Assembly (NCBI GenBank): GCA_000310025.1
Contig: FN649751.1
Location: forward strand, 4,975,485 to 5,039,484
Length of the DNA: 64,000 nucleotides
From: Ectocarpus siliculosus
Lineage: Eukaryota > Sar > Phaeophyceae > Ectocarpales > Ectocarpaceae
Direction of reading: 5' to 3'
This document shows positions 11,801-23,499 of this stretch, piece after piece. The position numbers and the translations under genes are program-made. A model generated the notes under the pieces. The model was not told where the DNA came from. It made no database searches and saw only the letters and a list, made by a program, of their open reading frames with translations. How positions within the stretch are numbered: position 1 is the first letter of the stretch; each line of letters starts with the position of its first letter.

Positions 11801-14800
11801 AGCTGGAAGGAAAATTGATCAACTTCAGCAGAGAGCCGGTCGTTCTTTGTTTTTCGCACACCGCCACAAGAACAATCTCAGTCTACCATGCTAGTCGCCA
11901 CTCGTAGAATGACTCTACCGAGCTGTACCGGTTCTGTGCTCGATTGCTATATAGGAACGCTCGCAGGTCTGTTGCAGCAGAACACAGTCATGTAATACAG
12001 GTTCGCCCGTTGTGATTTGTTCAGATCGCAGAGGGCGAGGATATTCCAGGGGATCGAAACAAAAATACGGGTATCTGATGCGATCTTATCAAGTATGGCA
12101 CAAGTCGGAGCTGTCGCGCAGGGGTGTGCCTGCAACTAGCGGAACCAAACAATTGAAAGTTACCGTTGGGGTGGTGGCGATCGCACAAGTGGCAGACATC
12201 GTACGCATGAAGAAACGCAAATCGAACACCTGTGGGCTCACTCGCACTTGTAACGGGACTCCAACCTCGACATTGGTCGTACATACCTCGGTCCAGGCGG
12301 ATGTCGACGAAACGCAAGAGATCGATAGCCGCGGCCCCGAGCCCTCCGGTATCGGCACTGCATTGTGGGCATCTACTGCCTTCCAGAAATTTGTCTCCAT
12401 CTCTAGTCGCCTGACAAGTGGGACGCAACATCTTTTACCGTCAATGTTGCAAGCGTAAAAGTAAGTTCGCATCTCGACCCGATTTTTGTCTCGAACACGT
12501 TCATGTCTTGGAAAATGATGGAACGCCGATAAACCCACCCGGAAGCGACGCCCTGCAGCAACATAATCACGCAAGTCCAATACGTGAAAACACTACCGCC
12601 TTTGCCGCACGCACGATTTTTCCCAGAATCGACTATTCCCAGAACGGGGTGTTTCGAGCGACCAAAAGTGTACCCTGCTTGGGCATTCATTGGTCCACAG
12701 ACTATACGCGTGTTGAGGGCTTACCTTGTTCACAAAGAGCATCCCGTCACCATGCTGAGGGCATTCCAGATAGCCCTTCCAGCCCAGTCCTGGAAAATCC
12801 ACCAGCATCAAGCTCACCGCAGACATGACGTATGACGTCGCCCCCCACGGGCCTGGGGTGCTGACATCGCCGAAAATTTGAGCAATAAGCTCGTTGTCGG
12901 TGGACGAGTATTCCACGACCACAGCGAATGTCCTGCGCTCATCTTGGACGCCGAGGCCGCCATGCACAAGCACCCCGTATCGCCAGAATGTCTGCACACC
13001 ACCAAGACCGCAGCACCGTGTCAACACCTTTTCGATCGCGCCAGGCGGTACACCGAGGAAAATCTTCCAACTGGCGCGGAATGCCGGGGTGAGCCCCGAG
13101 CAGAAGGTATCGATCACTTTGCCCACACTCTCGGGGCGGTGTGGCTTTAGCCTCAACAGAACTACCAGGCCCTCAGCAGGATCGTTTTCGAGTGGGAAAA
13201 TGAGACCCAAGGATGCAAGAGTCGGCAGCACATACTCGGACAGACCATTCGGCCAAATGGCATACGCCAACCTCGGTTCAAGCACGCCCTCCTTCTTGAG
13301 CCTGTCCCACGAAGCGATGTCTGCTGAATCGTCGAGTGTGATACGTGTGTCGCCCGTGTCCCCAAGATTCACACGGCCGTCAAACATCTCTTGGTCCTTG
13401 TGGTTGAGTAAGGGCTTGAGGATTCTCGCCAGCCAAACGACGTCCAGAAAGACAAACTTCTCGTGGGGAACGAGGGATCCGTCGAACTCCCTGCGTGCAC
13501 AACATTGTGAAGCCAAATGTTCGAGTTGGAAAATCCGCCCGGGAGGAATCCAAAGTCCAAAATCCAGGCGGAGTCTTCGAGGGAAGCATCGTTACAACGT
13601 CTTTTCCAACAAAACCAACAGAATACTCGAGACCTAGACATACTAGCTTGCTAGAGATCCTGTACACCGAACTGCAGCGATGCCGTGCCTAACATTGGCT
13701 CTAGGGCGTGGTGAAAAAGGAGGTCGCCATATTGAAACGTCGATTTGATCCATTCCATTTACCTGATCGAGAGAGCTCCTTCCAAAGCATTCTCGGCGTT
13801 TGTGACCGTGATCCCTCTTCTCCCAAGCCCATCAACTGTTTCCTGCCACTTGGCGCTGAGTTCCTCAACCGTGATCCCCTGATACACGGTTGTCTTTGCT
13901 GTTTCCGTTGCACCTCTGTCACTGTCAGGGGACTTGAGTATTACCATCTCCACCGGATCTCTGGGAAAGCAGCATTAACAAAATAACAAGGTTCAAAACG
14001 CATTCATACCTCCGGACTGTGCGTCTCGTCGGCGCTCGTGGCACGCCAGTGTTCGAGGACTGCATCCATACCTCTGCATCGTACGGGATACTAGTGCACG
14101 TAGGGCACACACCAGCGTATCGAGATTTCTAACGAAGGCCACTCGCAACAAAAACGTGTAGGCCGAAGAATCGAAAACGTGAATTTGACGGGGCATGGGT
14201 CCACGGAGCTACGTTTCGCCACCATGACCAGCGCCGAGGAGGACGTACTGAATAGAGGTCAGCGCGGGTGTTTAACGTAGTGGGGATTCAACCCCACCCA
14301 AAACGTTAGGTGAGCAAAGTGTCCACATCCCCTCCGGCTTCGACATACGAAGGTATCCATAGTTGGTAGAGCCCAAGTGTGACTACATGATAAAGCTCAC
14401 CGTCCATGCTCGAGAGAATCCAGGAAAGTGAGGGCGATATCCCAGCTGCGAGGAAGAACCATCTGGACGCCTCGGAGCCCACCTTTGTCAGGCTTGTTGA
14501 CGAGCCGGTAAATCAAACTGGGCGAGGGTTCACCGCCTCCCACATCTCGCCAGTCGCACGCCCAACAACTCTTCGACAGGAAGTTCTCACTGCTACTCTC
14601 GCCATGCTCACCAGCCCCTACTGGGAAGCAGCTCGTGAGGCAAACACCGGGCTCCAACCTAACGGACAGCATATTACGGCAGGCCCAGCTCGAAAGCCAC
14701 CTTCGACAGGCCTTCTCCATTCTTCTGCCAATTTCCCAAGCGTTCCCACCGGCCAGGTCGCACTTAGTGGCGACGAGAATGACTTCGGTGTCGGGAACGC

Positions 14801-17090
14801 GTCGAGATATCGATCGAAGCCAATTGCATACGCGCAATGCTTCCAGCTTGCGGCAGTCTTCTTCAACCTGGTCAATGTTGTCGCTTCCTAGCTGCTCTCC
14901 GAACTCCCCCGCGTTGCACACAAGCACGCACACCGACCGTGGTGTCAAGAACATCTGCAGCAGCCCCGTGTAGGCAACCTGTCCAGGGAGAGCAATGTGA
15001 GCTAAACATCAAGCAGCATCGACCACTTGGCCTCTCGTCCCTGCGGAGTGTACTTCGTCCCAATTTAAGCACAGTCCCAAATCGAACTATTCGAGACCCT
15101 CCGAGACCGGAGCCACCTCCGAATCGAAAGCCAGAATGCACTATATATATGCCACAAAACAACGCAGAGCGGGTGGGGAACCTTCCATTCGGCGCACTAA
15201 ATCAAATATTTACAGAGTATGGTCCATTTGCGAAATCTCAGTTCCTGCACACCCACGAAACAACATATTCTTGTCTTTTGCACACTCTGTATTAAAAGGG
15301 TTGAAGTACCGCGGGAAACATCCGTTAGCACCTGCACTATGTAGCTCACAGATTAGATTATACTTTTACAAACTTAGGAATTGTACCCCTAGCGCAACAA
15401 CATCTTCGTGCCAACTGTCCAGCGGCCACGCCAGATCAGGGTTGTCAACTTCGTGGCCTCAAATCTCCGACCCGACGACACGGAATCAAATGTAGCAGCT
15501 CGTCCTCTCCACCACGGTACCATCACGAAAATGATTGGAGGGTTCTCACTGGCTTCGGGGAACTCGCAAGGGTGCGCTTCGAAGGGCGCGAGTTTGGATG
15601 GAATTATTCAGGGCCGGCCATCAGCACCCTACCCAAACAACGTCGGCTGTTCTCAAGTTTCCCCCGACTGAGGCCTTACCCATTAACAAATTCGCCGAAC
15701 GTGCCGAGATGAGCACCAATTTCATTGCCGCCCCGTGACCCCCCAAGACGCTACACCCGTGCTAAACCGCACCCGGGTGATCCACGTCATAGGCCCGTCG
15801 TGAAACAAGTACTTTAGTGAAACATACAATACGTCAAGTACTTGAATATATTCAGCATCGCGTGAGACAACAGTCGCTGGGGGTACAAGCTGCAATTTTT
15901 TGAGAGCACGATTTCGCTCTGTCTGGCAGTTAGTGCTACACGCAGTCATCCCTCGCACGTAGGGCAGATATCGAATTCTCCTGGGCGACGGTGCCAAGCA
16001 TTACCTCTGCCAAGCACCCATCCTAAAACACTTCAGCATGAACAACCCGTCACCTGTCCAGCGCAGTCGTACACCCGTACAGATGAGCCTTCTAGCTCCA
16101 TGGACTCTACGTCTGCAAGCACTGTGCTATTTTCCTTCCACTCGCCCGTGAGAGTTGCTTTATTGGCCTTCATGCTTTGGCGCAAGCTGCCACACATAAA
16201 GAGAGTTTCCAACAAATACGCAGCACGAATGGTGGAGAGATAAGGAAGAGGGTCGCTTGGGCGCAACAAGGTGAATTCGCCGCGGTTGGTTTGCGACAGC
16301 CTATATTCGACAGCATGCTGATGCGCGGGAGGAAGAGTAGCGTTGGTCTTGTACCCCCACGACCATTCCTTTTCACGGTGACATTCAACCCTCTCATTTG
16401 GGCACAAATACGTGGAATATGTATACCGCGATGGTGCGAGTGTTCGCATCCCACCCAACCGTAGACCGATTGTCGTAACTCGATTACGCCACCACTAAGA
16501 GAGGTTCGGAACATGTCGTCAAGAACGCCCATAGATCTCTCGGCAGGTTTCGGCTTTGGAGTGATCGAGCTATGAGGGTCGGTAGAGGGGGTGCGATCAC
16601 TCGCGCACAGGTTCGGTATAAGACCAAAATGAATCACAGCCACCCAAGGAGGGTTCCAAGACATGAAACGGCCTGTGGCTGCCGCTCGTCGTGAATAAAC
16701 CAAACGATTCTGTGGTGAAAACAACCAATGAGCGGTTGTGGCTCATCGAACTGCGTGTGATACGATTGAAGCCAACCACTGTTTGGTGCAAGTGCAGTAT
16801 TGGGCAACAGCAGGGTCATCACATCACCGACCTCGTTTTCCCTGCTCCTTCCTGCCCGACAAGAACAACCTTGACGCCGCGGCGCTTGATCCTGCAGTGC
16901 TCAGCATACAGGTCTTCGAAATATCCTCTGATACTCTTCGGACCTTTGGCCACGATCGACTCTGGTGGCTCAGCCCATGGGTTCTCACTCAGGCTGAGAC
17001 TGGGACCGATACCCGTGTCGTTCAGTCCCTGCGCTTCAACACTATCGAAAATGTCAAGCAACCGGCATAGCTGGCTTGGCATTGGTCCAC
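8884..17090 (-). CDS. ROCO-family LRR-GTPase, Roc-COR and C-terminal part, 9 exons
   Basis: Exons in transcript order are 16832-17090, 16054-16186, 14401-14978, 13763-13960, 12725-13490, 12287-12410, 11376-11446, 9511-10110 and 8884-9276. They join in frame with no stop (about 1040 residues). Exon 1 carries the P-loop GQEGAGKT, and the intron cuts just after it. Exon 2 ends with the switch-II motif VYDCAGQ. Exon 3 has the base-specificity motif ATKCDLA. Exons 4-5 match the COR dimerisation domain (HEKFVFLDVVWLARILKPLL and onward). Exon 6 has a CPQC pair. Exon 8 has 11-residue amphipathic repeats (GGLNEVKVEM, EGFNEMKVEM), probably coiled coil. The protein should be a GTP-binding signalling scaffold; no kinase domain follows. 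All borders are GT-AG except the exon 8 donor, which reads GC. Fit to the brown-algal LRR-ROCO proteins is from recall of the family. Confidence 0.88.
10359..10732. repeat. cluster of the 12-bp palindrome CTTCCATGGAAG
   Basis: Five exact copies start at 10359, 10402, 10465, 10485 and 10721, and about nine further copies with one or two changes lie between them (for example ACTTTCATGGAAGT, ACTTCCGTGGAAGT, ACTTCCACGGAAGC). All sit in the ROCO intron between the 71-bp exon and the coiled-coil exon. Spacing is irregular (20-60 bp). Outer flanks also keep symmetry (A/G before, T/C after). Confidence 0.9.
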
Positions 17091-19417
17091 CTAGCGAGTA
17101 ACATAGAGAATGCAAAGTTTGATGAGATGATCATCATCTCGAGCCACCAGTGATCACAAGGTCAGAGGGTAGAGGCTACAGCAATACGCTGCCGTCTAGC
17201 ATGCTCGCAGTCCCCGCGCACAACCTAATCAGCTTTCCCTTGTGGTGGGTGCAAGATGGACGACCACGTTGAGACGTTACCGGACGAGACGGTGCAGGTA
17301 TGAGAGGTGGGTCACGCAACAGTGCTACAGTATCACCGACACGCAAGACCATGGTTACCGACGACGGACGTCCCACGTCAATCTCGGTGTGACAGGTATG
17401 CTACAAGATGGTGCGCGATGTATCAGGCCCTTCATGGGTACCACCAGAGCCCACAAGAGACTGCGTCTGCCGTTCAACCCAAACAGTCATTCCTAACATG
17501 GTACACCTTCCACACGAGGTGCAACAAGCTGAGTAGTCCATTCTGGCTCTGCTGCTGGCATCGAGGACAACCAGCATCAGTACGCCCGCGTGCCACTGCG
17601 GTATACCAACCCACGCCTACTACAGATAGGCCCACCCGCAGAAGACAATGACTGTGTCGAGGATACCGCCTTCCATACGTTGCTGAACGAAGGCTTACCT
17701 GGCATGCTGTGACCTCGCTCTTTGTGGTCGACGTCTTGAACGTTTTGTGTGTGGTCCCAGAGAGCTGTCACGCGAACCGAAGTTGCCAAGCAGCAGAAGA
17801 CGCAGGCAGTCGCATAGAGCCGCGGAGCCAGAGTACGCCGGGGCAGCACATGTAGGGGTGTTGTCGAGGTGTAAGGTTGTAGACATCCTCGGGAAACATA
17901 CAGCGCACTAGTTCAGAGGGATGCATGATCGCATTTTACCACAGCGAAGGGCATATGTCCGTAAGCCCACCACGCACCACGTGAGATTAGTATTGGCTAT
18001 CCCAGTGCCGACACAAAAAAAGGTGGCACTGCACATGGCCGTTTACCATGGCTCCAGCATGTGCGCCGCTGTTAATTCCGAGTCGTGTGGGGGCATCCGC
18101 CTCTATGTACGAGCGTGGGTAGAGTTTTGTTTTTCTCCGTCCGCTTGGAACTCATGTTTTTCACCCAAAAGTGGGTGAAACTACGTTGCAAGAACTACAT
18201 ACCGAGTAGGTGTTCAACCCACATGCAACTGCAAGAAGAACAGATCGCGCAAAATCGGGTGGATGATTCGTGAATGAGCAGGCGGTCGTGGTATGGTTGT
18301 CATCGCTGTTGTGTTTATGGTGCGCACCAGCCGCTGCCTGGCGCCGTCATCAACTACATTTGCTGTCTTTGAGGTGAACAGTCAGTGTTGTCAAAATACC
18401 GTGCCCAAGCCGGAATACAGGCCAATGCCCGGCCAGGCATATCCAACAGGCTCAGTTAATACAGAATGTAGAGCGCAAGCGCCACGTGCTAAAAAATCGT
18501 TGCTTGAGGCGGAAACTCCAGCACAAGTGTGTGTGTGTGTAGCGTAATTTAGCAGTAAATTAGTCCGCAACACTCCAACCCTGAGTACGGGTTGTAGTCT
18601 TCAGTCATGTTTCCTTCAAGAGTGCAACAAACATACCGGTCACCGGTGGCCAATTCACATATTTCGAGAAGAAAGGTTCTGACGGCGATGTCGTGAGTTC
18701 GACTTTCATAAGTCAGTTAACCTTGAGGTTGTGTCTAGCCGAACCAAGCGCTCTGTTCATGAGTACACTCGAGAGAAGGAGATGATGGGCCTATATATAT
18801 CGCCTTATGAACATGAAGGCGACCACAAAGGATGAACGCTTCACAGTGACCCTCTATGGGGGCTTTTTCAGTACAAAGTGAGAGACAAGGCCATGGCGTA
18901 GAGCATCAGACGACAAAGAACCTTATGGCAACACAAAAAAACGGCACAGGGCGCTCTAGGACAACACCAAAAACACGTCAAGCCTCTCCAAACTGCCCAA
19001 GGGTATGCAAGGGCATTTATTTCGCCGACTTCTCTCATTCCAAGCGTTCAAATGTTGAAGAGGCGATGGGCGACCAACCTGCTGTGCCGAACAAAGGGTA
19101 TGAAACATTTCGTGGTTATCCAAGCTCAACAAAAGCACACACGAGGGGCATGGGTGAACAACGTGTGGTGATACAAAGCGCAAACACATCTCGCCCGGTT
19201 GACGTTTGGAGAGGAGAACTTGAGAGAGCTTTCTGAAAATGAAGGCAAACATAGAAACACACACAGGTATTTTGAATGGTTGTGCCGGCTAGCACGGGCG
19301 ACCCTTGTAAAATACACCCAATTGTCCCATGGCCCGCCAAAACAACATAACCGCTCATCCCAGTTCATCGCAAAGAACGCGCCACCCCGTTGTGCTGGTA
19401 CACAGGGGAACTATTTA
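17091..19417. other. putative ROCO intron or 5' flank, no gene recognised
   Basis: Short scattered open frames occur on both strands and none shows family features. If the ROCO gene is continuous this is the 3' end of its giant intron; if not, it holds the promoter of a Roc-COR-only gene. Confidence 0.35.
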
Positions 19418-20475
19418 CAGTAGTGGTCCCGATATAGTGGCATGTAGTGGCAAGAGAAAAACATGCCACTATTCAGGGCAATGCCACTATTCGATGTGAT
19501 GGCAATAATGTCGCTATTGACTAGTCAATAGTGGGATTATTGCCACAATATCGGAGAATAAGCTTTGATGATTACGCTACGGACAGTTGTTGGATCTTCG
19601 TTTGTATGTATCTAGGGTCCCTCTTTTGTTGTGTGCACCAGTATCCGCATGAAAACGCAGTTATCTGCCTATCACGGGTGCATTGACACTTGATCGTCCT
19701 TGTGACAACGAGGCCTTCCGCGATCGCACCCTACCTTTGTGTGCAGGCGGACTGCAGAAACAAAGAACATTAATTTTTTTTGTCTTGTCTGGCCATCCAT
19801 GATGGGGTTCAACACAAGCAAAACACACATGTTGAAAACATCAATGTACGTGAAACCAACCGGAGCACCCAAGTTGAAAACGCCGATCACTTCCCACTCC
19901 GCATCAATCCCAATCGTCACGATGCTTTGCACCTGTAGGCCTCCACCGACCTAAACCACTACACTATGACTGGGCAAACGCTCTGATGTCCAACTGCCGT
20001 GCCGATCTAGCAGGATGTGCTGTGAAGAATGCCATCTTTGCCTTACGGAGAAGATGCCCGGCCTCGCCAATGCCGCACGACTCCGCGTACTCTTCTGGAG
20101 GACCAAAACCCAGACAGTTCTGCGAACGATGGCGGCGCCTTCATCCCTCCAACCCCCTCACTCTCAGAATCTTCGGTGCTGTCTAGCTCTACCTCGTCGT
20201 CCGAAAAGGTGTCCTCTTTGACGTACATGTTGCCAACCTTCTACAAAAAAATCTCCCTTGCGTCTTCGGACAGAGTTTGCGGTGAAAAACAGGGAGGCTC
20301 AAGCGTTTGAAATGCCACTATTGGGGGGGGTGATATGCCCAAAAATGCCACTATGAGGGGTCCTCAATAGTGGGACAATGCCACTATATAGGGGTGAGAT
20401 TGTGACAAGAGATTTTGATGCCAATATTGAGGGTATTTCACTATTCAGGGTGCCGCTATATCGGGACCACCACTG
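19418..20475. mobile_element. DNA transposon with TIRs and TA target duplication (Tc1/mariner-like, non-autonomous)
   Basis: Left end CAGTAGTGGTCCCGATATAG (from 19418) and right end CTATATCGGGACCACCACTG (to 20475) are inverted copies with one or two mismatches. Both are flanked by TA (19416-19417 and 20476-20477), as expected for the IS630-Tc1-mariner superfamily. Inside each end are more palindromic GCCACTAT..ATAGTGGC units. The ~1.06 kb interior has no intact transposase. Minus-strand frames at 19672-19932 and 20043-20228 (the latter acidic, SDDEVELDSTEDSESEG) may be remnants or captured sequence. Confidence 0.75.
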
Positions 20476-22010
20476 TAGTGGAATAGATGGAGTCAGTGAT
20501 CGAACCAAATCATTTTTGAAAAGGGACCGAGTCGATGATGGCATTTCGACTTGCGCACGCTGTCACCTAGTCTGGCAGCAGATTGAATGCTGTAGCCAGA
20601 CCGGCAGAGTACAACCGCTTAGCGATGCCCGCCAAGTGACCGCGACCGCTCATCCACATCGAAAATAAGCGTCGTATATTCGTACATAGATGGGATCGAA
20701 TAGTAGACGAATTAAGCCTGTGGTAGAGCCTATCCGGCGAACCAATGAGGCAAAAGGGGGCACACAGATTCGCCAGGAAAGCACAGACGCAAGTGCTGCC
20801 GCGGCTGCGCCATGCCCGCCCAACTCCTACGATCACTACTCCCAATGCATGGCCAAACACATGCGCTCTCGTGTGCTGCTAGACACGGGAAGAAAAGTAG
20901 GGATGCCCGTTACCTCTTACCGGTCAAATAGTAAAACACAGGCAAACGTTCTGCCGGATATGCAAGGTCGAAATATACTCTGCGGGACCTCCTGCTTGCG
21001 GGTCCCCTCCAGCTCTTCCGAGTTCGGAGCTCAGACTCACCGCAGCAGGCCACACACACACACGGAATTCTTGAAGCTTGTCCCATCGAAGGTCGCGAAG
21101 CATTTCGTGGACGACGCACAGCATCTTTCACTAATACTACAGAACATTTTTTTTTCCTTTTTCCTTGGTCTTCACTTCAAAAATCAGCGCTCACAATATT
21201 TGTGCCGCTACTCCAACCCGTGGTCACAGAGAAGGATACCTCTCCTGGAGCCTCCCTACTCACCCCTCTTGCCCCTCCTGCGGTGCTTTGCCTTCGATTC
21301 TTAACGTGTAACGTAAGAGTGCAGAAGAGTGCAGCACTCTCTTCCCTCTGTGTACACACGAACTAGCACTTCCCACACAAACAAATGGCGGTAACAACAT
21401 CAAAGTAAAACACCTACTAAATGAAATTCGGGGTCGCGTCCCCAAACGATAAAAGCAGCAGCAGCACACGAATGAATACAAACGGTTGAAAACCTTGGCC
21501 ATGGTAATTTTTCACCGGTAGCTAAAGTGAAAGCTGGTTTCCGGTATTTTGCCGGTCGGCAAGGCTGGTTGTTCGGGGTAATTGTGATGGCAACTCGACG
21601 AGTATCGTCGCGTTGCCTGTCTGAAGCTTTCCAGTTTTTTAGCCGTTAAAATGTCGAGGGCGCACACCGCGACACGCTCGCCCACCGAGCACAACAAAGA
21701 GTTCTATACACAGAGTAGATGTGACACGAGATATCACACCCCCCGAACAATTTTTAATTTTCAAAGCTCGATTACTCCACAGCAGAAATCGTGGCCGGGC
21801 GGCGTTGGCACCGATAGCTTTCCGAAACAAACCTATCGTTTGACATCCTCGTCGTCGTGGACTAACATTATTAGCTGTAAGTATTGATGATGCGACATAT
21901 TATATCACCTACTACTGCCGGTACATGCCATGCATAAGAACAACGAGCACCCTCCATACGCCAGTAGCAAGTTACTGCTGTAGTAGTTGAATTGAAACCT
22001 CTCATAATAC
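20476..22010. other. non-coding, putative ROCO intron
   Basis: I see only short overlapping frames and a few poly-T and CA tracts. No motif or repeat stands out. Confidence 0.35.
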
Positions 22011-22530
22011 CTTGACCGCCTTTCCACCGGGTGCACCCGATCTTGGCTATTCACACCCCCCCCGGAGGAGTACCCGGTTTTTCTTTCCCCAACCCGAAAA
22101 TGGCTGGGCTGTTCGACCAAAACCCATGCACACAAGTACACGTCAGCAACGCCCTGCCCTCGAATTCGGACCTTCTGACGGCCCGGCGGGCGGAGGCAGA
22201 CCCCCCGCCGGCGGTGGAAGTCTCCCTTGGGGGAAACGGCAGGCGGTCTGTGCAAATGATCGAGAAGAAGAAAGAGCTGGATGAAAACCTCGCTCACGAG
22301 ATGCGACACACACGGGACTCATCTCAAGAATAGACATATTTCTCTCCCTCCCGCTACTTTCTCATTATTGGCGACAAACGAGGGCCAGTGGTGTGCGTCC
22401 GACCCGTGGTTGTGTGCATGGGTTTTGGTCGAACAGTCCAGCCATTTTCGGGTTGGGGAAAGAAAAACCGGGTACCCCTCCCGGGGGTGTGTAGTCAAGA
22501 TCGGGTGCACCCGGTGGAAAGGCGGTCAAG
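22011..22530. mobile_element. foldback element with ~125-bp inverted arms
   Basis: The left arm 22011-22136 (starts CTTGACCGCCTTTCCACCGG) and right arm 22410-22530 (ends CCGGTGGAAAGGCGGTCAAG) are inverted copies with small indels, separated by ~273 bp. The spacer keeps an open plus-strand frame to 22333 with a protein-like charged C-terminus (QMIEKKKELDENLAHEM), which could be a captured gene fragment. A related GGGTACCCGATT..GGCC motif is repeated to about 22652. Confidence 0.7.
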
Positions 22531-22689
22531 GTCGGGAAGGGGCGGGCGTCGGCCAATCAGATGGTGGCATGCGGTCGCTCCCAGCAGCATCTTGTAGGGG
22601 TACCCGATTATGGCCATGTTTGGACCGGGTGTACCCGATTTTGGCCACTGCTCTAAAAAAAAAGTGCTGCAAGAACTATCCATGGACGA

Positions 22690-22870
22690 ACCCAGCAGTG
22701 CCGTTGTTGTTGTCTTCACAATTCACTACAAAAACCGTTCGTTCTGTTCTCTCTACCCAGTACCTTCTTGTACCTTCTTCGTCTGTTCGTACTACTATGT
22801 ATGATAGTCTGACACTTGACGCGGTCGATTCCCGCCGTGGTCACAGGCTAACTTATACCCATAAAAGTTT
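22690..22870. repeat. dispersed repeat, second copy at ~54955-55105
   Basis: Both copies run from GTTGTTGTTGTCTTCACA through CTCTACCCAGTACCTTC to GACGCGGTCGATTCCCG and TGGTCACAGGYTAACTTA. At 54.9 kb the repeat lies directly upstream of an acidic minus-strand ORF, so it may be the terminal or promoter part of that repeat family. Confidence 0.6.
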
Positions 22871-23499
22871 TACGAAAATAAAATGGACCCGAAGAAGGGT
22901 CCGCAGGTCAACGACAGATTAGTCTAGGACCCTCCGCTCGCTTCAATATACGCTATGCGAGGTAGTAACTATAGACTGGATTGAAGCAATAAAGGGGCAA
23001 ATGAATGTTAGAGGTGACCTCACGCGCACCCGAAAAAACCGTCAGTCTTCGACCGGCATATCTCACTACGCCCATCCATGCGCATGCACTTTTTTGTGGC
23101 GAGGGACTCCATGCTTTCAAGACTCATCTCGTTGATCTGTTTTTTTCGTTTACATACATGTAGTGCGCACGTCACACCCGAATGAAAAGGAGACCACACC
23201 CAGAACGCGCTCTTCCGCACGCTGGGAAAGAAGCCGGGACTAAATGAATGCGGACGCCAGAAGATACGCTTTTCACAGTAGGTTTCCTCTCCGAAACGAA
23301 AGAACCGGACGGAAGAGAGGGGAAAAAAGAAAAGAGGCGTAGGACGCGTTCCCCGTCATGGTCATTTCATAAGAGTCGTATTGTGGTAGTGGCAGGAACC
23401 TCTCTCTGCGATCAGGTCAGAAGACCACCAGTCCCCAGAGCTCTTCTGTTGCACCCACCCATGGACGCAGCAGTAGTAGCGCATGTCCTGTAGTAGACA

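Noticed and set aside
12894-13637. Plus-strand ORF of 247 codons
   Set aside because: It lies antisense to the COR-domain exon, whose family match and splice phases are clear.
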